DNA from: Paracoccus marinaquae
GTDB lineage: Bacteria > Pseudomonadota > Alphaproteobacteria > Rhodobacterales > Rhodobacteraceae
Length of the DNA stretch: 64,000 bases
Assembly (NCBI RefSeq): GCF_018860165.1
Contig: NZ_JAHKNG010000008.1
Coordinates: 52,892 to 116,891, forward strand
Reading direction: 5' to 3'
Under the pieces are notes generated by a model. That model was not told the origin of the DNA. It worked only from the letters and a program-made list of their open reading frames with translations, and made no database searches. The position numbers and the translations under genes are program-made. Positions 1-9,184 of the stretch are shown one piece after another (positions within the stretch are counted from its first letter, which is position 1; each line of letters begins with the position of its first letter).

Positions 1-13
1 ACCGGCCGTTCGG

Positions 14-52
14 AAAAATTACCCCCCGCATTCGCTGCCAGAATGCGGGGGG
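14..52 (-). terminator. Rho-independent terminator downstream of nrdJ
   Basis: Positions 22-33 and 41-52 form a perfect 12-bp stem around a 7-base loop. Read on the minus strand, the stem is followed by a T-rich tract (complement of positions 14-20). It lies about 120 bases past the nrdJ stop codon and points the same way, so it probably ends that transcript. Confidence 0.8.
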
Positions 53-174
53 CTGGTGTCAGGCTGCGCGCCTCTTGCCGGGCGGCTGGCTGCTTCGATA
101 GGGGCGCGGTGAGGAGGAAGTTCCGCGACCTTCGCCTGACAAAAACGGAGGCCGGCGAACCGGCCCCTATGGGA

Positions 175-3100
175 TCAGCTGCACCCCGACGTTGCGCCGC
201 AGGTGTTGCACTTCATGCAGGTGCCGTTGCGCACCAGCGTGTAGTTGCCGCATTCGCCGCAGGGATCGCCCTCGTAGCCCTGCATCTTGGCTTTCGAGCG
301 GGCATCCAGCGTGGTCGCGGTCGTGGTCACGCTGGCCGTGCGCAGGCTGACCGCGCCGTCGGTCAGGCCGGCGGCCACCGCTGTTGTCGACACGCCGCCC
401 TGCAGCACCATCAGATCCTGCGGCAGCCGCTTGCGCAGATAGCCGGCAGAACTGATCTGCTTCAGCATGGTCAGCGATTTCAGTTCGGCCTGTTCGCTGA
501 CCGGGGTGACGTTCTGGCCTTCCGCCTCGCCGCCGCCCAGTTCGTCGAAGCGCGCGCCCTCGGGCTTCACATGCGCGAGGTCGGTGCGGTCCAGATAACT
601 GACCGCCAGTTCCCGGAACACATAGTCGAGGATCGAGGTGGCGTTCTTGATGCTGTCATTGCCCTGCACCATGCCCGCCGGCTCGAAGCGGGTGAAGGTG
701 AAGGCGTCCACGAATTCCTCCAGCGGCACGCCGTATTGCAGGCCCACCGAGACGGCGATGGCGAAGTTGTTCATCATCGCCCGGAAGCCCGCGCCTTCCT
801 TGTGCATGTCGATGAAGATCTCGCCCAAGGATCCGTTGTCGTATTCGCCGGTGCGCAGATAGACCTTGTGCCCGCCGATCACCGCCTTCTGGGTATAGCC
901 CTTGCGGCGCTGCGGCAGTTTCTCGCGGTGGCTGCGCACGGCCTCCTTGACGATGATCTTCTCGACGATCTTCTCGGCGATGACGGCGGCCTTTTCCTGC
1001 GGGTTGCCGGTGGCGAGGATTTCTTCGGCCTCCTCGTCATCCGCGACCAGCGCCGCGGCCAGCGGTTGCGACAGTTTCGAGCCGTCGCGGTAAAGCGCGT
1101 TGGCCTTGATGCCCAGCGACCAGGACAGTTCATAGGCGGCCAGCGCGTCGGCGATGGTGGCGTCGTTCGGCATGTTGATGGTCTTGCTGATCGCGCCCGA
1201 GATGAAGGACTGCGCGGCGGCCATCATCCGGATATGGCTGTCGACCGACAGATAGCGCTTGCCCTTCTTGCCGCAGGGATTGGCGCAGTCGAAGACCGGC
1301 AGATGCTCGGCCTTCAGATGCGGCGCGCCCTCCAGCGTCATGGTGCCGCAGACATGGTCGTTGGCGGCGTCGATCTGGGCGCGGGTAAAGCCCAGGTGGC
1401 GCAGCAGGTCGAAGCCCGGATCGTTCAGCTTTTCGGCCGGGATGCCCAGCGTGCCCTTGCAGAATTCCTCGCCCAGCGTCCACTGGTTGAAGACGAAGCG
1501 GATGTCGAAGGCGGTGGCAAGGGCGGCCTCGACCTTCTCGATCTCGCGCGCGCCGAAGCCGTGGCCGGCCAGCGCGGTATGGTTGATGCCGGGGCAGTTC
1601 CCGAGGCTGGCGTGGCCGACCGCATAGGCGATGACCTCCTCGATCTGGGCGCTGCCATAGCCCAGCATCTCGAGCGCGGCCGGAACCGACTGGTTGATGA
1701 TCTTGAAATACCCGCCGCCGGCCAGCTTCTTGAACTTCACCAGCGCGAAATCGGGCTCGATCCCGGTGGTGTCGCAATCCATCACCAGACCGATGGTGCC
1801 GGTCGGCGCGATCACGGTCGCCTGCGCGTTGCGGAAGCCGTGATCCTCGCCCAGGGTCAGCGCCTCGTCCCAGGCCTCGCGGGCGATGGCGACCAGACGG
1901 ACATCGGGGCAGTTCTCGTCGTCCAGTTCCACCGGGCGGACATTGATGCCGTTATAGTTGCCGATGCCATGGGCGGCGGCGCGGTGATTGCGGATCACCC
2001 GCAGCATGTGGTCGGCATTCTTCTTGTAGCCCGGGAAGGCGCCCAGTTCGGCCGCCATCTCGGCCGAGGTGGCATAGGCCACGCCGGTCATGATCGCGGT
2101 CAGCGCGCCGCACAGTGCCCGGCCCTCGATCGAGTCATAACCGTAACCCATGTTCATCAGCAGGCCGCCGATATTGGCATAGCCCAGCCCCAGCGTGCGG
2201 AAGTCATAGCTGCGCTGCGCGATCTCGCGGCTGGGGAACTGGGCCATCAGCACGCTGATCTCCAGCGTGACGGTCCACAGCCGGGTGGCATGGACATAGC
2301 CATCGGCGTCGAACTGATCGCCGGTCCAGAACTTCAGCAGGTTCATCGAGGCCAGGTTGCAGGCCGTATCGTCGAGGAACATGTATTCGCTGCACGGGTT
2401 CGAACCCCGGATCGGCCCGTCCTCGGGGCAGGTATGCCAGGCGTTCACGGTGTCGTGGAACTGGATGCCGGGGTCGGCGCAGGCCCAGGCGGCATGGCCG
2501 ATCTGGTCCCACAGCTCGCGCGCGCTGATCGTCCTGGCGACCTTGCCATCGGTACGGCGCAGCAGTTCCCACGGCTTGTCCTCGCGCACGGCATCGAGGA
2601 AGGCGTCGGTGACGCGAACCGAGTTGTTCGAGTTCTGGCCCGAGACGGTGATATAGGCCTCGCTGTCCCAGTCGGTGTCATAGGTCGGGAATTCGATGCT
2701 GTCGAAACCCTGCCGGGCATATTGCAGCACGCGGTTGACATAGGTTTCGGGGATCATCGCCTTCTTGGCGGCGCGGATCGCCGATTTCAGCGCATCGTTG
2801 CTGGCCGGATCGGTCGCGTCCTCGATGTCGCCGTCCCATGCCCGGATGGCGGCGAAGATCTCGTTCAGCTTCGCCTCGTGCGCCTTCGAGCCGGCGACGA
2901 GGCTGGCGACCTTCTGTTCCTCGATGACCTTCCAGTTGATGAACTGTTCGATATCGGGGTGATCCATGTCGCAGATCACCATCTTGGCGGCGCGCCGCGT
3001 GGTGCCGCCCGACTTGATCGCGCCCGCCGCGCGGTCGCCGATCTTCAGGAAGCCCATCAGCCCGCTGGACTTGCCGCCGCCCGACAGGGACTCGCCCTCG

Positions 3101-3819
3101 GCGCGCAGGCTGGAGAAGTTGGTGCCGGTGCCCGAGCCGTATTTGAAAAGACGCGCCTCGCGGACCCACAGGTCCATGATGCCGCCCTCGTTCACCAGAT
3201 CGTCGCTGACCGACTGGATGAAGCAGGCATGGGGCTGGGGATGTTCATAGGCGCTGTCGGACTTGACCAGCTTGCCGGTCTTGAAATCGACATAGAAATG
3301 CCCCTGCGACGGCCCGTCGATCCCGTAGGCCCAGTGCAGCCCGGTGTTGAACCACTGGGGCGAATTCGGCGCCGCCATCTGGCGGGCCAGCATGTGGCGC
3401 ATCTCGTCGTAATAGGCGCGGGCGTCCTTTTCGGCGGTGAAATAGCCACCCTTCCAGCCCCAATAGGCCCAGGCACCGGCCAGCCGGTCGAAGACCTGCC
3501 GGGCGCTGCTTTCGCCGACATAACGCTGATCTTCCGGCAGATCCGCCAGTGCCTTGTCGTCGGCCACGCTGCGCCACAGGAATTCGGGCACACCCTTTTC
3601 CTTGACGGGTTTCAGCGCCGCGGGCACGCCCGCCTTGCGGAAGTATTTCTGCGCGATGACGTCGCTGGCGACCTGGCTCCAGCCCTTCGGGACCTCGACA
3701 TGCTCGTTGCGGAAAACGATCTTGCCGTCGGGATTGCGGATCTCGCTGGTGGTGGTGGTGAACGCGATGTCACCATAGGCCCCGCCCTCGGTGGTCGTAA
3801 AGCGCCGGTCGATCTTCAT
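175..3819 (-). CDS. nrdJ: Vitamin B12-dependent (class II) ribonucleotide reductase, long form
   Basis: This 1214-aa enzyme reduces ribonucleotides to deoxyribonucleotides using adenosylcobalamin to make the active-site thiyl radical, so it needs no oxygen. Visible family features are the substrate-site segment [19 protein letters not shown] in the middle, the loop [20 protein letters not shown], and a C-terminal cysteine-rich tail ([13 protein letters not shown]) that would re-reduce the active site. A TSCPD-like domain precedes the tail. I see no N-terminal ATP-cone. About 1200 aa is normal for the long alphaproteobacterial form. The start is supported by AGGGGCAGGA just upstream. A second, shorter class II enzyme is encoded at 60790-63054. 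A NrdR-like box lies about 170 bases upstream. Identity is secure; allosteric properties are not inferable. Confidence 0.95.
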   Translation of the reverse strand: MKIDRRFTTTEGGAYGDIAFTTTTSEIRNPDGKIVFRNEHVEVPKGWSQVASDVIAQKYFRKAGVPAALKPVKEKGVPEFLWRSVADDKALADLPEDQRYVGESSARQVFDRLAGAWAYWGWKGGYFTAEKDARAYYDEMRHMLARQMAAPNSPQWFNTGLHWAYGIDGPSQGHFYVDFKTGKLVKSDSAYEHPQPHACFIQSVSDDLVNEGGIMDLWVREARLFKYGSGTGTNFSSLRAEGESLSGGGKSSGLMGFLKIGDRAAGAIKSGGTTRRAAKMVICDMDHPDIEQFINWKVIEEQKVASLVAGSKAHEAKLNEIFAAIRAWDGDIEDATDPASNDALKSAIRAAKKAMIPETYVNRVLQYARQGFDSIEFPTYDTDWDSEAYITVSGQNSNNSVRVTDAFLDAVREDKPWELLRRTDGKVARTISARELWDQIGHAAWACADPGIQFHDTVNAWHTCPEDGPIRGSNPCSEYMFLDDTACNLASMNLLKFWTGDQFDADGYVHATRLWTVTLEISVLMAQFPSREIAQRSYDFRTLGLGYANIGGLLMNMGYGYDSIEGRALCGALTAIMTGVAYATSAEMAAELGAFPGYKKNADHMLRVIRNHRAAAHGIGNYNGINVRPVELDDENCPDVRLVAIAREAWDEALTLGEDHGFRNAQATVIAPTGTIGLVMDCDTTGIEPDFALVKFKKLAGGGYFKIINQSVPAALEMLGYGSAQIEEVIAYAVGHASLGNCPGINHTALAGHGFGAREIEKVEAALATAFDIRFVFNQWTLGEEFCKGTLGIPAEKLNDPGFDLLRHLGFTRAQIDAANDHVCGTMTLEGAPHLKAEHLPVFDCANPCGKKGKRYLSVDSHIRMMAAAQSFISGAISKTINMPNDATIADALAAYELSWSLGIKANALYRDGSKLSQPLAAALVADDEEAEEILATGNPQEKAAVIAEKIVEKIIVKEAVRSHREKLPQRRKGYTQKAVIGGHKVYLRTGEYDNGSLGEIFIDMHKEGAGFRAMMNNFAIAVSVGLQYGVPLEEFVDAFTFTRFEPAGMVQGNDSIKNATSILDYVFRELAVSYLDRTDLAHVKPEGARFDELGGGEAEGQNVTPVSEQAELKSLTMLKQISSAGYLRKRLPQDLMVLQGGVSTTAVAAGLTDGAVSLRTASVTTTATTLDARSKAKMQGYEGDPCGECGNYTLVRNGTCMKCNTCGATSGCS

Positions 3820-3984
3820 TCCTGCCCCTCTGAGCTTCTTTTTGTTCCTGTCCCTCGCCCCGACCTGCGCCCGCCGACATGACTGTCCCGGCCTCGCTGC
3901 TACGCAGAAGGACGGCAGGCGGTGCCCCGCCTGTGAGGTATTCGATCAAGGACCGGCTGGCCGTCTTGGGTCTGGTTGGTTGGT

Positions 3985-4000
3985 CCACCATATCTTGTGG
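3985..4000 (-). promoter_or_regulatory. Candidate NrdR box upstream of nrdJ
   Basis: The plus-strand sequence CCACCATATCTTGTGG is a 16-bp near-palindrome with CCAC/GTGG arms and an AT-rich core. This resembles the boxes bound by NrdR, the ATP/dATP-sensing repressor of ribonucleotide reductase genes. A weaker half-match (GCACAAG...) starts at 4016, exactly 31 bases on, which matches the usual centre spacing of tandem NrdR boxes. A related motif lies upstream of the second reductase gene. Assignment is by resemblance only. Confidence 0.55.
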
Positions 4001-4208
4001 CAGCCTTGCCGTAGGGCACAAGCTGACGGCTTCCGAACCGTTTTTCAACAGTTTTTTTACGTTACGATCATGACGTTTCCCGTTGACAGCCTGTTCCGCG
4101 CATCGGCGTGAGATTCGTGCACAGGTTTACATGCGACACGGGTCGGTGCCCGTTCCTTCCACGACATTTTCTATTTGAATCAATTTATTGAGGAAAGCTA
4201 TTCAGCCA

Positions 4209-4240
4209 TTCTCCACAGGGATATCCCCGATTCATCCACA
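4209..4240. other. Pair of DnaA-box-like 9-mers
   Basis: TTCTCCACA (4209-4217) and TCATCCACA (4232-4240) each differ by one base from the consensus TTATCCACA. They lie next to an AT-rich stretch between two minus-strand genes. Two near matches are too few to claim an origin. They may be DnaA-responsive sites in the nrdJ control region or chance matches. Confidence 0.25.
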
Positions 4241-4253
4241 GGTTGTGCGCGAG

Positions 4254-4811
4254 TCAGGCAGGCTGTTGACCGGGTTGGATAATCTCGCGATCGGTCACGA
4301 TCAGGTCCAGTGGCTGGTCGAAGACCTCGGCCGGGATGCCGGGCAATTCCTGTGCCGCGAAGGCCAGCCCGACGGCGGTGACCGGGCCGGATTTCCGCAG
4401 CAATTGCAGGGTTCTGTCGTAATATCCGCCGCCATATCCGAGGCGATGCCCGGCCCGGTCGAAGGCGGCCAGCGGCACGATCAGGATCCGGGGGGTCAGC
4501 AGCGCGGCCGAATCGGGGGGATGCACGGTGCCGAAGGGGCCGGGCTCCAGCGCGCCGCCATCCCAGGCGCGGAAGACCAGCGGCACGGCCTTTCCGGTGA
4601 CCACGGGCAGGCAGATCCGGCCCGAATGCGCGGCCATCGACGGGCGCGGGTCGGCTTCGCCGCGCATCGGCCAATAGCCTGACAGGACCTCGCCGGGATG
4701 GGGTGCCAGTACCTCGGTCAGGTTGCGGGCGATGCCTTGCTGGTCGCCCCCCTGACGCGCCCGTGCGGCCAGCGCCTGTTCGCGCAGCGCGGCCTTTTGC
4801 GCCGCGCTCAC
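4254..4811 (-). CDS. 5-formyltetrahydrofolate cyclo-ligase
   Basis: This 185-aa protein is expected to convert 5-formyl-THF to 5,10-methenyl-THF with ATP, returning the stored folate to one-carbon metabolism in the cytosol. The family signature GYGGGYYDR is present around residue 125, after the conserved LIVPLAAFDRAGHRLG segment. Length is typical (180-200 aa). The start codon overlaps the mgtE stop by four bases (ATGA), indicating translational coupling. It is the last gene of a leftward hisN-mgtE-cyclo-ligase operon. The family is usually called ygfA, fau or MTHFS; I leave the symbol blank. Confidence 0.92.
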   Translation of the reverse strand: MSAAQKAALREQALAARARQGGDQQGIARNLTEVLAPHPGEVLSGYWPMRGEADPRPSMAAHSGRICLPVVTGKAVPLVFRAWDGGALEPGPFGTVHPPDSAALLTPRILIVPLAAFDRAGHRLGYGGGYYDRTLQLLRKSGPVTAVGLAFAAQELPGIPAEVFDQPLDLIVTDREIIQPGQQPA

Positions 4812-6226
4812 AGCAGCACGGCCGAGGCGAGACCGAGGAAGGCGAAGAAGCCGACCACATCGGTCACCGTCGTCACGAAGGTGCCCGAGGCCAGTGCCGG
4901 GTCGGCGCCGGCCTTTTCCAGCGCCAGCGGGATCAGGATCCCGGCCAGCGCGGCGATGGCCAGATTGACGATCATGGCGATGCCGATGACCGCAGCCAGC
5001 GACACGCCGTCGAACCAGACCCAGGCCACCACACCCATGACCAGCGCGAAGGCCAGCCCGTTCAGCACACCGACGATGGCCTCGCGCCGGACCACGCGCC
5101 AGACATTGCTGCCGGTCAGGCTTTTCGTGGCCAGGGCGCGCACCGCCACGGTCAGGGTCTGGGTGCCGGCATTGCCGCCCATCGAGGCGACGATGGGCAT
5201 CAGCACCGCCAGCGCCACCACCTTCTGGATGGTGCCCTCGAAGATCGCGATGACCAGCGAGGCGACGATGGCCGTGATCAGGTTCACCATCAGCCAGGGC
5301 AGGCGCTGGCGCAGGGTTTCCACCACCGTGTCGGTGATCGCCGAATCCTCGCCGACGCCGGCCAGGCGCAGGATGTCCTCTTCGTGTTCCTCGTCCAGCA
5401 CCGACATGGCGTCGTCGATGGTGATCACGCCGACCAGCCGGTCATCCGCATCCACCACCGGCGCCGAGATCAGGTGATACTGGTTGAAGGCATAGGCTAC
5501 ATCGCCTTCCTCGGCATAGGCGCTGATGGTACGGAAACTGTCCTCCACAAGGTCGCGCAGCGCCACCTCGCGCCGCGAGGCCAGCAGCCGGCCAAGCGTC
5601 ACATAGCCCACCGGATGCCAGCGCGGATCGATCAGGATGATGTGATAGAACTGTTCGGGCAGCCAATCCTCGGCACGCAGGAAATCGATGCTTTCGCCCA
5701 CGGTCCAGTGTTCGGGCGCGGTGACCACCTCGGACTGCATCAGGCGGCCGGCCGAATATTCGGGATAGGCCAGCGACTGCTGGACCGCGGCCCGGTCGCT
5801 GTCGTCCAGCGCGGCCAGGATTTCCTCGCGCTCGGGCTCGTCCAGGTCTTCCAGAAGGTCAACGACATCGTCGCTGTCCATCTCGCGCACGGCCTCGGCC
5901 AGCACCTCGCGGGGCAGCATCTCGACGACTTCGTCGCGGATCGCCTCGTCGATCTCGGACAGGATCTCGCCGTCGATCTCGCCGGAATAGAGTTGCAGGA
6001 AGGCGCGGCGCTCGGCACCGTGCAGCCGTTCGATGATATCTGCGATATCGGCGGCATGCATCGGTTCCAGCAGCGCGTTCAGCGCTGCGCCGTCCTCGGC
6101 CTCGATGGCCTCGTCGATCTGGTCCAGCAATTCGCGGCGGGGCAGGAACTCGTCCTCGTCCCGGTCGGGCTGAGTCGTGCGCTCGGCCGGCTCTTTCTCG
6201 ATCTCGGGATCCTGCTCCTCGGCCAT
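4808..6226 (-). CDS. mgtE: Magnesium transporter MgtE
   Basis: This 472-aa inner-membrane protein is a Mg2+ channel/transporter gated by cytosolic Mg2+. The N-terminal half is the acidic MgtE_N helical domain (ALLEPMHAADIADIIERL), followed by paired CBS domains (roughly residues 150-260) and a C-terminal pore domain with about five membrane helices, including the conserved MPIVASMGGNAGTQT stretch. An in-frame ATG exists 20 codons upstream at 6286, but that would overlap the end of hisN. The chosen ATG has an AGGAGGG ribosome site directly upstream. It lies 25 bases after hisN and overlaps the cyclo-ligase gene. Confidence 0.95.
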   Translation of the reverse strand: MAEEQDPEIEKEPAERTTQPDRDEDEFLPRRELLDQIDEAIEAEDGAALNALLEPMHAADIADIIERLHGAERRAFLQLYSGEIDGEILSEIDEAIRDEVVEMLPREVLAEAVREMDSDDVVDLLEDLDEPEREEILAALDDSDRAAVQQSLAYPEYSAGRLMQSEVVTAPEHWTVGESIDFLRAEDWLPEQFYHIILIDPRWHPVGYVTLGRLLASRREVALRDLVEDSFRTISAYAEEGDVAYAFNQYHLISAPVVDADDRLVGVITIDDAMSVLDEEHEEDILRLAGVGEDSAITDTVVETLRQRLPWLMVNLITAIVASLVIAIFEGTIQKVVALAVLMPIVASMGGNAGTQTLTVAVRALATKSLTGSNVWRVVRREAIVGVLNGLAFALVMGVVAWVWFDGVSLAAVIGIAMIVNLAIAALAGILIPLALEKAGADPALASGTFVTTVTDVVGFFAFLGLASAVLL

Positions 6227-6251
6227 GCGCCCTCCTGTCAGTCCGGTCTCT

Positions 6252-7064
6252 TCAGTCGCTGCCGCGAACCGGTCCCTCATCCGCATTCAGCAGTGCTAGG
6301 GCCGCCTCGTGCAACTCGGCGCTGGCTGCCGCGATTACCCGTCCGCCGGCCAAGGCCGAGCCGCCCTGCCAGTCGGTGACGATCCCGCCGGCCGCCTCGA
6401 CCACCGCCATTGGCCCGGCGATGTCATAGGCCTGCAGCCCGGCCTCGATGACCAGATCGACATGGCCGAGCGCAAGCAGCGCATAGGCGTAGCAATCAAG
6501 GCCATAGCGGGTCAACCGCACCTTCCCGGCGACGCGGGCAAAGGCCCGGCCCTCGGCGGCCGAGCCAACCTCGGGATAGGTGGTCATCAGCGTCGCCTGA
6601 TCCAGCGCGATGCCGCGCCGCACCGCCAGATCGCGCCCGCCCATGGGGGCGGTCAGCCGGGCACGGCCAAGCCCGCCCTCGAAGCGTTCACCGATATAGG
6701 GCTGATCGATGAGACCGTAACGCATCCGCTGCCCGTCACTGAGCCCGATCAGCACGCCCCAGCTTGGCGCGCCGCAGAGGAAGGCGCGGGTACCGTCGAT
6801 CGGGTCGAGGATCCAGGTCAACCCGCTGCGGCCCTCGCTCTGGCCGAATTCCTCGCCGAAGATGCCGTCCTCGGGGCGGCGTCGTGCCAGAACCTCGCGC
6901 ATGGCCATCTCGGCGGCGCGGTCGGCCTCGGTCACCGGGTCGAAATCGGCCGGCCGCTTGTTGTCGGCCATGACCGAGGCATCACGGAACAGTGGCAGGA
7001 TCGCGCGCCGCGCCGCATCGGCCATCTCATGCGCCGTGTCGATGATCTGCTGCGCGTCCTGCAT
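6252..7064 (-). CDS. hisN: Inositol-monophosphatase-family histidinol-phosphatase
   Basis: This 270-aa protein belongs to the inositol monophosphatase superfamily. The metal-binding motifs EEFG and the DPIDGTRAF signature lie around residues 70-95, and a second Asp-containing motif (YDIAGPMAVVEAAGG) sits near residue 210. The DGTRAF version of the signature and the alphaproteobacterial setting favour histidinol-phosphatase (HisN, the penultimate step of histidine synthesis) over true inositol phosphatase, although sequence alone does not settle the substrate. The ATG at 7064 is preferred over a TTG three codons earlier. It is the first gene of the leftward operon with mgtE. Confidence 0.85.
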   Translation of the reverse strand: MQDAQQIIDTAHEMADAARRAILPLFRDASVMADNKRPADFDPVTEADRAAEMAMREVLARRRPEDGIFGEEFGQSEGRSGLTWILDPIDGTRAFLCGAPSWGVLIGLSDGQRMRYGLIDQPYIGERFEGGLGRARLTAPMGGRDLAVRRGIALDQATLMTTYPEVGSAAEGRAFARVAGKVRLTRYGLDCYAYALLALGHVDLVIEAGLQAYDIAGPMAVVEAAGGIVTDWQGGSALAGGRVIAAASAELHEAALALLNADEGPVRGSD

Positions 7065-7150
7065 CGTCGACAACCTGCCAATACTATCAAGGAGTGGGCC
7101 ATAACCTCATGTGTTCGGCGAGCAGGCAATAGTGCGTCCCGGGCAAAAGC

Positions 7151-8389
7151 TCAACCGGCGGTGACTTCGGAAGCCCGATTTCTGCGTGCGATCCAGATCG
7201 TCCGGAAACAGACAGCCACCGCACTCAGCAAGAGGAAAAGCAGGACCATCGAGATGAGGTAGCTGCCGTAGGACCCGCCGGGCAGTTCGACAATGCCGAG
7301 GAGGTCCGTCCAGACGTTCGGGCGATAGAGTATGGCACCGATGCCGATGAGGATCGCGATTGGCAGCGCAGGCAGGGCAACGATGCAGGCGATAACCGGC
7401 ATCAGGTCGTAGGCATGCAAAGGCATGAAGAACATCGTGGACGCGACCAGCATCAGGCTGATCTGTCGTGCCGGAAGCGGCGACAGCGACGCGTTACTGA
7501 AGACCCCGAGCAGGAAGGCCGGGATGCAGGCGAGCAAGGTTCCCGCGATGCTGGAGAGGTTGATATCGAACCAGTAGATGAGCAAATTGCGCAGTCCGGT
7601 CATCGACGGAGGGTCGTTAACCAACACGGTGGAATGCGCCATCATTCCATTGATGTAGTTCTCAATGGTGGCCAACACGCCGCTGGGGAGGAAGGCGGGA
7701 GTCGCCGCCACAATCGACAGTATGCCTGCCACAAGCAGTGGGACCCACAAGCGGGGAACCGCAAGAGCGAATGCGATGAAGGGCAGCGCCAGGTTGGCCT
7801 TCATCGTCAAGAGTATCAGCGCGGGGACCAGCAACCAGCGCCGATCGGTCATCAGCGCGGTAACGTAGAGCGTTATCGCCAAAAACGAGAAGGCCGAGAA
7901 CTGGCCGATCGATATGGCAATCGAAGAGGCCTGCGAAGATGCCGTTCCGAGTAAGGTGACAGCCAGGAAGATTACCTTACTGCGCGCATTGCTGAACCTG
8001 ACCAGACTGCACAACAGCACGACACTGGACAGGATCGCGGCGACGGATGCAAGCCGCCAGATCAGCAGTCCCGCCTCGAAGCTGAACAATGACAGAGGGC
8101 GCGCGAGAAGCCAGGTATGCGGCGAGTAAAACCATCGCAGCATCGCCTCCATGCCATACTGGTCCAATGCGATCTGCGTGAAGCCCGGCCCATACGGGTC
8201 GATCCCTTCACCCCACATTCTGCCGGCGGCCCAGAAATAGCGAAAGTCGACTGGATAATTGTGGAACACGGAGACGCGGAAAAAATACGCAAGTGAAAGG
8301 ATGACAGATATCGCAACCAGCCAGCGCCAGTTTCCTAAGATTTTCGGGTCTGTCGCGGTCAATCGGAGGTCGTTGTTGTCGTCGTTCAC
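7151..8389 (-). CDS. GT87 (DUF2029)-type membrane glycosyltransferase
   Basis: The product is a 412-aa polytopic membrane protein with about ten hydrophobic helices. The early segment VDFRYFWAAGRMWGEGIDPY, followed by a conserved YSPHTWLLARPLS loop, is typical of glycosyltransferase family 87, whose characterised members use polyprenyl-phosphate sugars (mannosyltransferases). The donor and acceptor here are unknown. I chose a GTG start because AAGGA lies about eight bases upstream. An ATG 18 codons earlier (8443) is possible but lacks a ribosome site. GC content is mixed and dips to about 50% in places, lower than the flanking genes, so acquisition by transfer is possible. No polysaccharide genes are adjacent. 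Confidence 0.72.
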   Translation of the reverse strand: MNDDNNDLRLTATDPKILGNWRWLVAISVILSLAYFFRVSVFHNYPVDFRYFWAAGRMWGEGIDPYGPGFTQIALDQYGMEAMLRWFYSPHTWLLARPLSLFSFEAGLLIWRLASVAAILSSVVLLCSLVRFSNARSKVIFLAVTLLGTASSQASSIAISIGQFSAFSFLAITLYVTALMTDRRWLLVPALILLTMKANLALPFIAFALAVPRLWVPLLVAGILSIVAATPAFLPSGVLATIENYINGMMAHSTVLVNDPPSMTGLRNLLIYWFDINLSSIAGTLLACIPAFLLGVFSNASLSPLPARQISLMLVASTMFFMPLHAYDLMPVIACIVALPALPIAILIGIGAILYRPNVWTDLLGIVELPGGSYGSYLISMVLLFLLLSAVAVCFRTIWIARRNRASEVTAG

Positions 8390-8645
8390 GTGCGCATTCC
8401 TTACCGAAATCGACCTTGAAAACAGAACCTGCACAAACTGCACCTGCAGGTGCGCGGCAGTGTTTCGGCGATGGCCGCGCGTGTCACGACCATATACCGG
8501 AAGCTGGCTCCGGGGCTATCGCGGCGTCGACCAGAGGCGGCCATGGCCTTCACGACCTCAGTCCAGCTTCAACGATCGCCAGCTTGCTGCCATGGGCTGT
8601 CCTGCGGATGCCGTGTCGACGGAACCCATGGCAGGCTGTGCCTGA

Positions 8646-9005
8646 TCAGGCGGCGTCCGACAGGACCCGGGCCAGTTCGAAGATCTGCCGCCGCTGCGCG
8701 GCCGGCATCGCGTAATAGGCGCGGACCAGTTGCAGGGCTTCCTTGTCGGCCAGGATATCCCCCTCGACCTGTTGCGGCATCTCGCCTTCATGCAGCCCGT
8801 CGAAGAAGAAGCTGACCGGGACATCGACGGCCTGGGCAATGTCCCACAGCCGCGACGCCGAGACCCGGTTCATGCCGGTCTCGTACTTCTGGATCTGCTG
8901 AAATTTGATTCCGACCTTGTCGGCCAATTGTTGTTGGGTCATTCCGATCATCCAACGACGATGGCGGATACGCTTACCAACATGAACATCTACACCGTGC
9001 TTCAT
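8646..9005 (-). CDS. XRE-family helix-turn-helix regulator
   Basis: This 119-aa protein has an N-terminal Cro/C1-type HTH at about residues 10-65, with MTQQQLADKVGI as the first helices and FQQIQKYETG as the recognition region. A short C-terminal helical part follows (EALQLVRAYYAMPAAQRRQ). Such small XRE proteins are common in Rhodobacterales, usually without a known ligand. The start at MKHGVDVHVG is favoured because HTH proteins of this type begin close to the domain; a longer frame to 9044 exists. It is divergent from the quinone oxidoreductase gene, so it could autoregulate or control that gene. This is inference only. Confidence 0.85.
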   Translation of the reverse strand: MKHGVDVHVGKRIRHRRWMIGMTQQQLADKVGIKFQQIQKYETGMNRVSASRLWDIAQAVDVPVSFFFDGLHEGEMPQQVEGDILADKEALQLVRAYYAMPAAQRRQIFELARVLSDAA

Positions 9006-9184
9006 CGTCTCAACCTCATGCAATCTAAGGAGGCAGTAGCCCAAGCCATCTCAATTATCGAGTGTCAACATGGTTAACCGGGCCGTTTCTGACCAAAAAG
9101 ACAGGTTCTGGATTGCACAAGCTGCATGTTTCCGCGCCGCCGTCCAAGCAAATGAAGTCGCTGTCATATTTTTCGGAGATCAAG

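Larger units (their letters stand above)
3820..4253. other. Intergenic region: nrdJ promoter region
   Basis: This 434-base stretch separates the start of nrdJ from the stop of the formyltetrahydrofolate cyclo-ligase gene, both on the minus strand. I see no convincing gene. It holds a NrdR-like box (3985-4000) with a degenerate partner 31 bases away, and two DnaA-box-like sequences near 4209-4240 in a relatively AT-rich part. I do not see a cobalamin riboswitch. Confidence 0.6.

Noticed and set aside
43..3882. Long open frame on the plus strand across the nrdJ gene
   Set aside because: It is antisense to an unmistakable reductase. High GC in third codon positions leaves long open antisense frames throughout this window; similar frames oppose degP, the SLC13/YebC region, the decarboxylase and the second reductase, and none shows family motifs.
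4030..4250. Possible chromosomal origin of replication
   Set aside because: Only two near-consensus DnaA boxes are present, with no cluster and no origin-linked neighbours.
3820..4253. Possible cobalamin riboswitch upstream of nrdJ
   Set aside because: I looked for the B12-box and the characteristic long folded leader and found neither; the gap is better explained by a NrdR-like box.
9069..9076. CtrA half-site ATGGTTAA upstream of the quinone reductase gene
   Set aside because: The second half-site at the correct spacing is absent (GACA instead of TTAA), so it is too weak to report as a feature.
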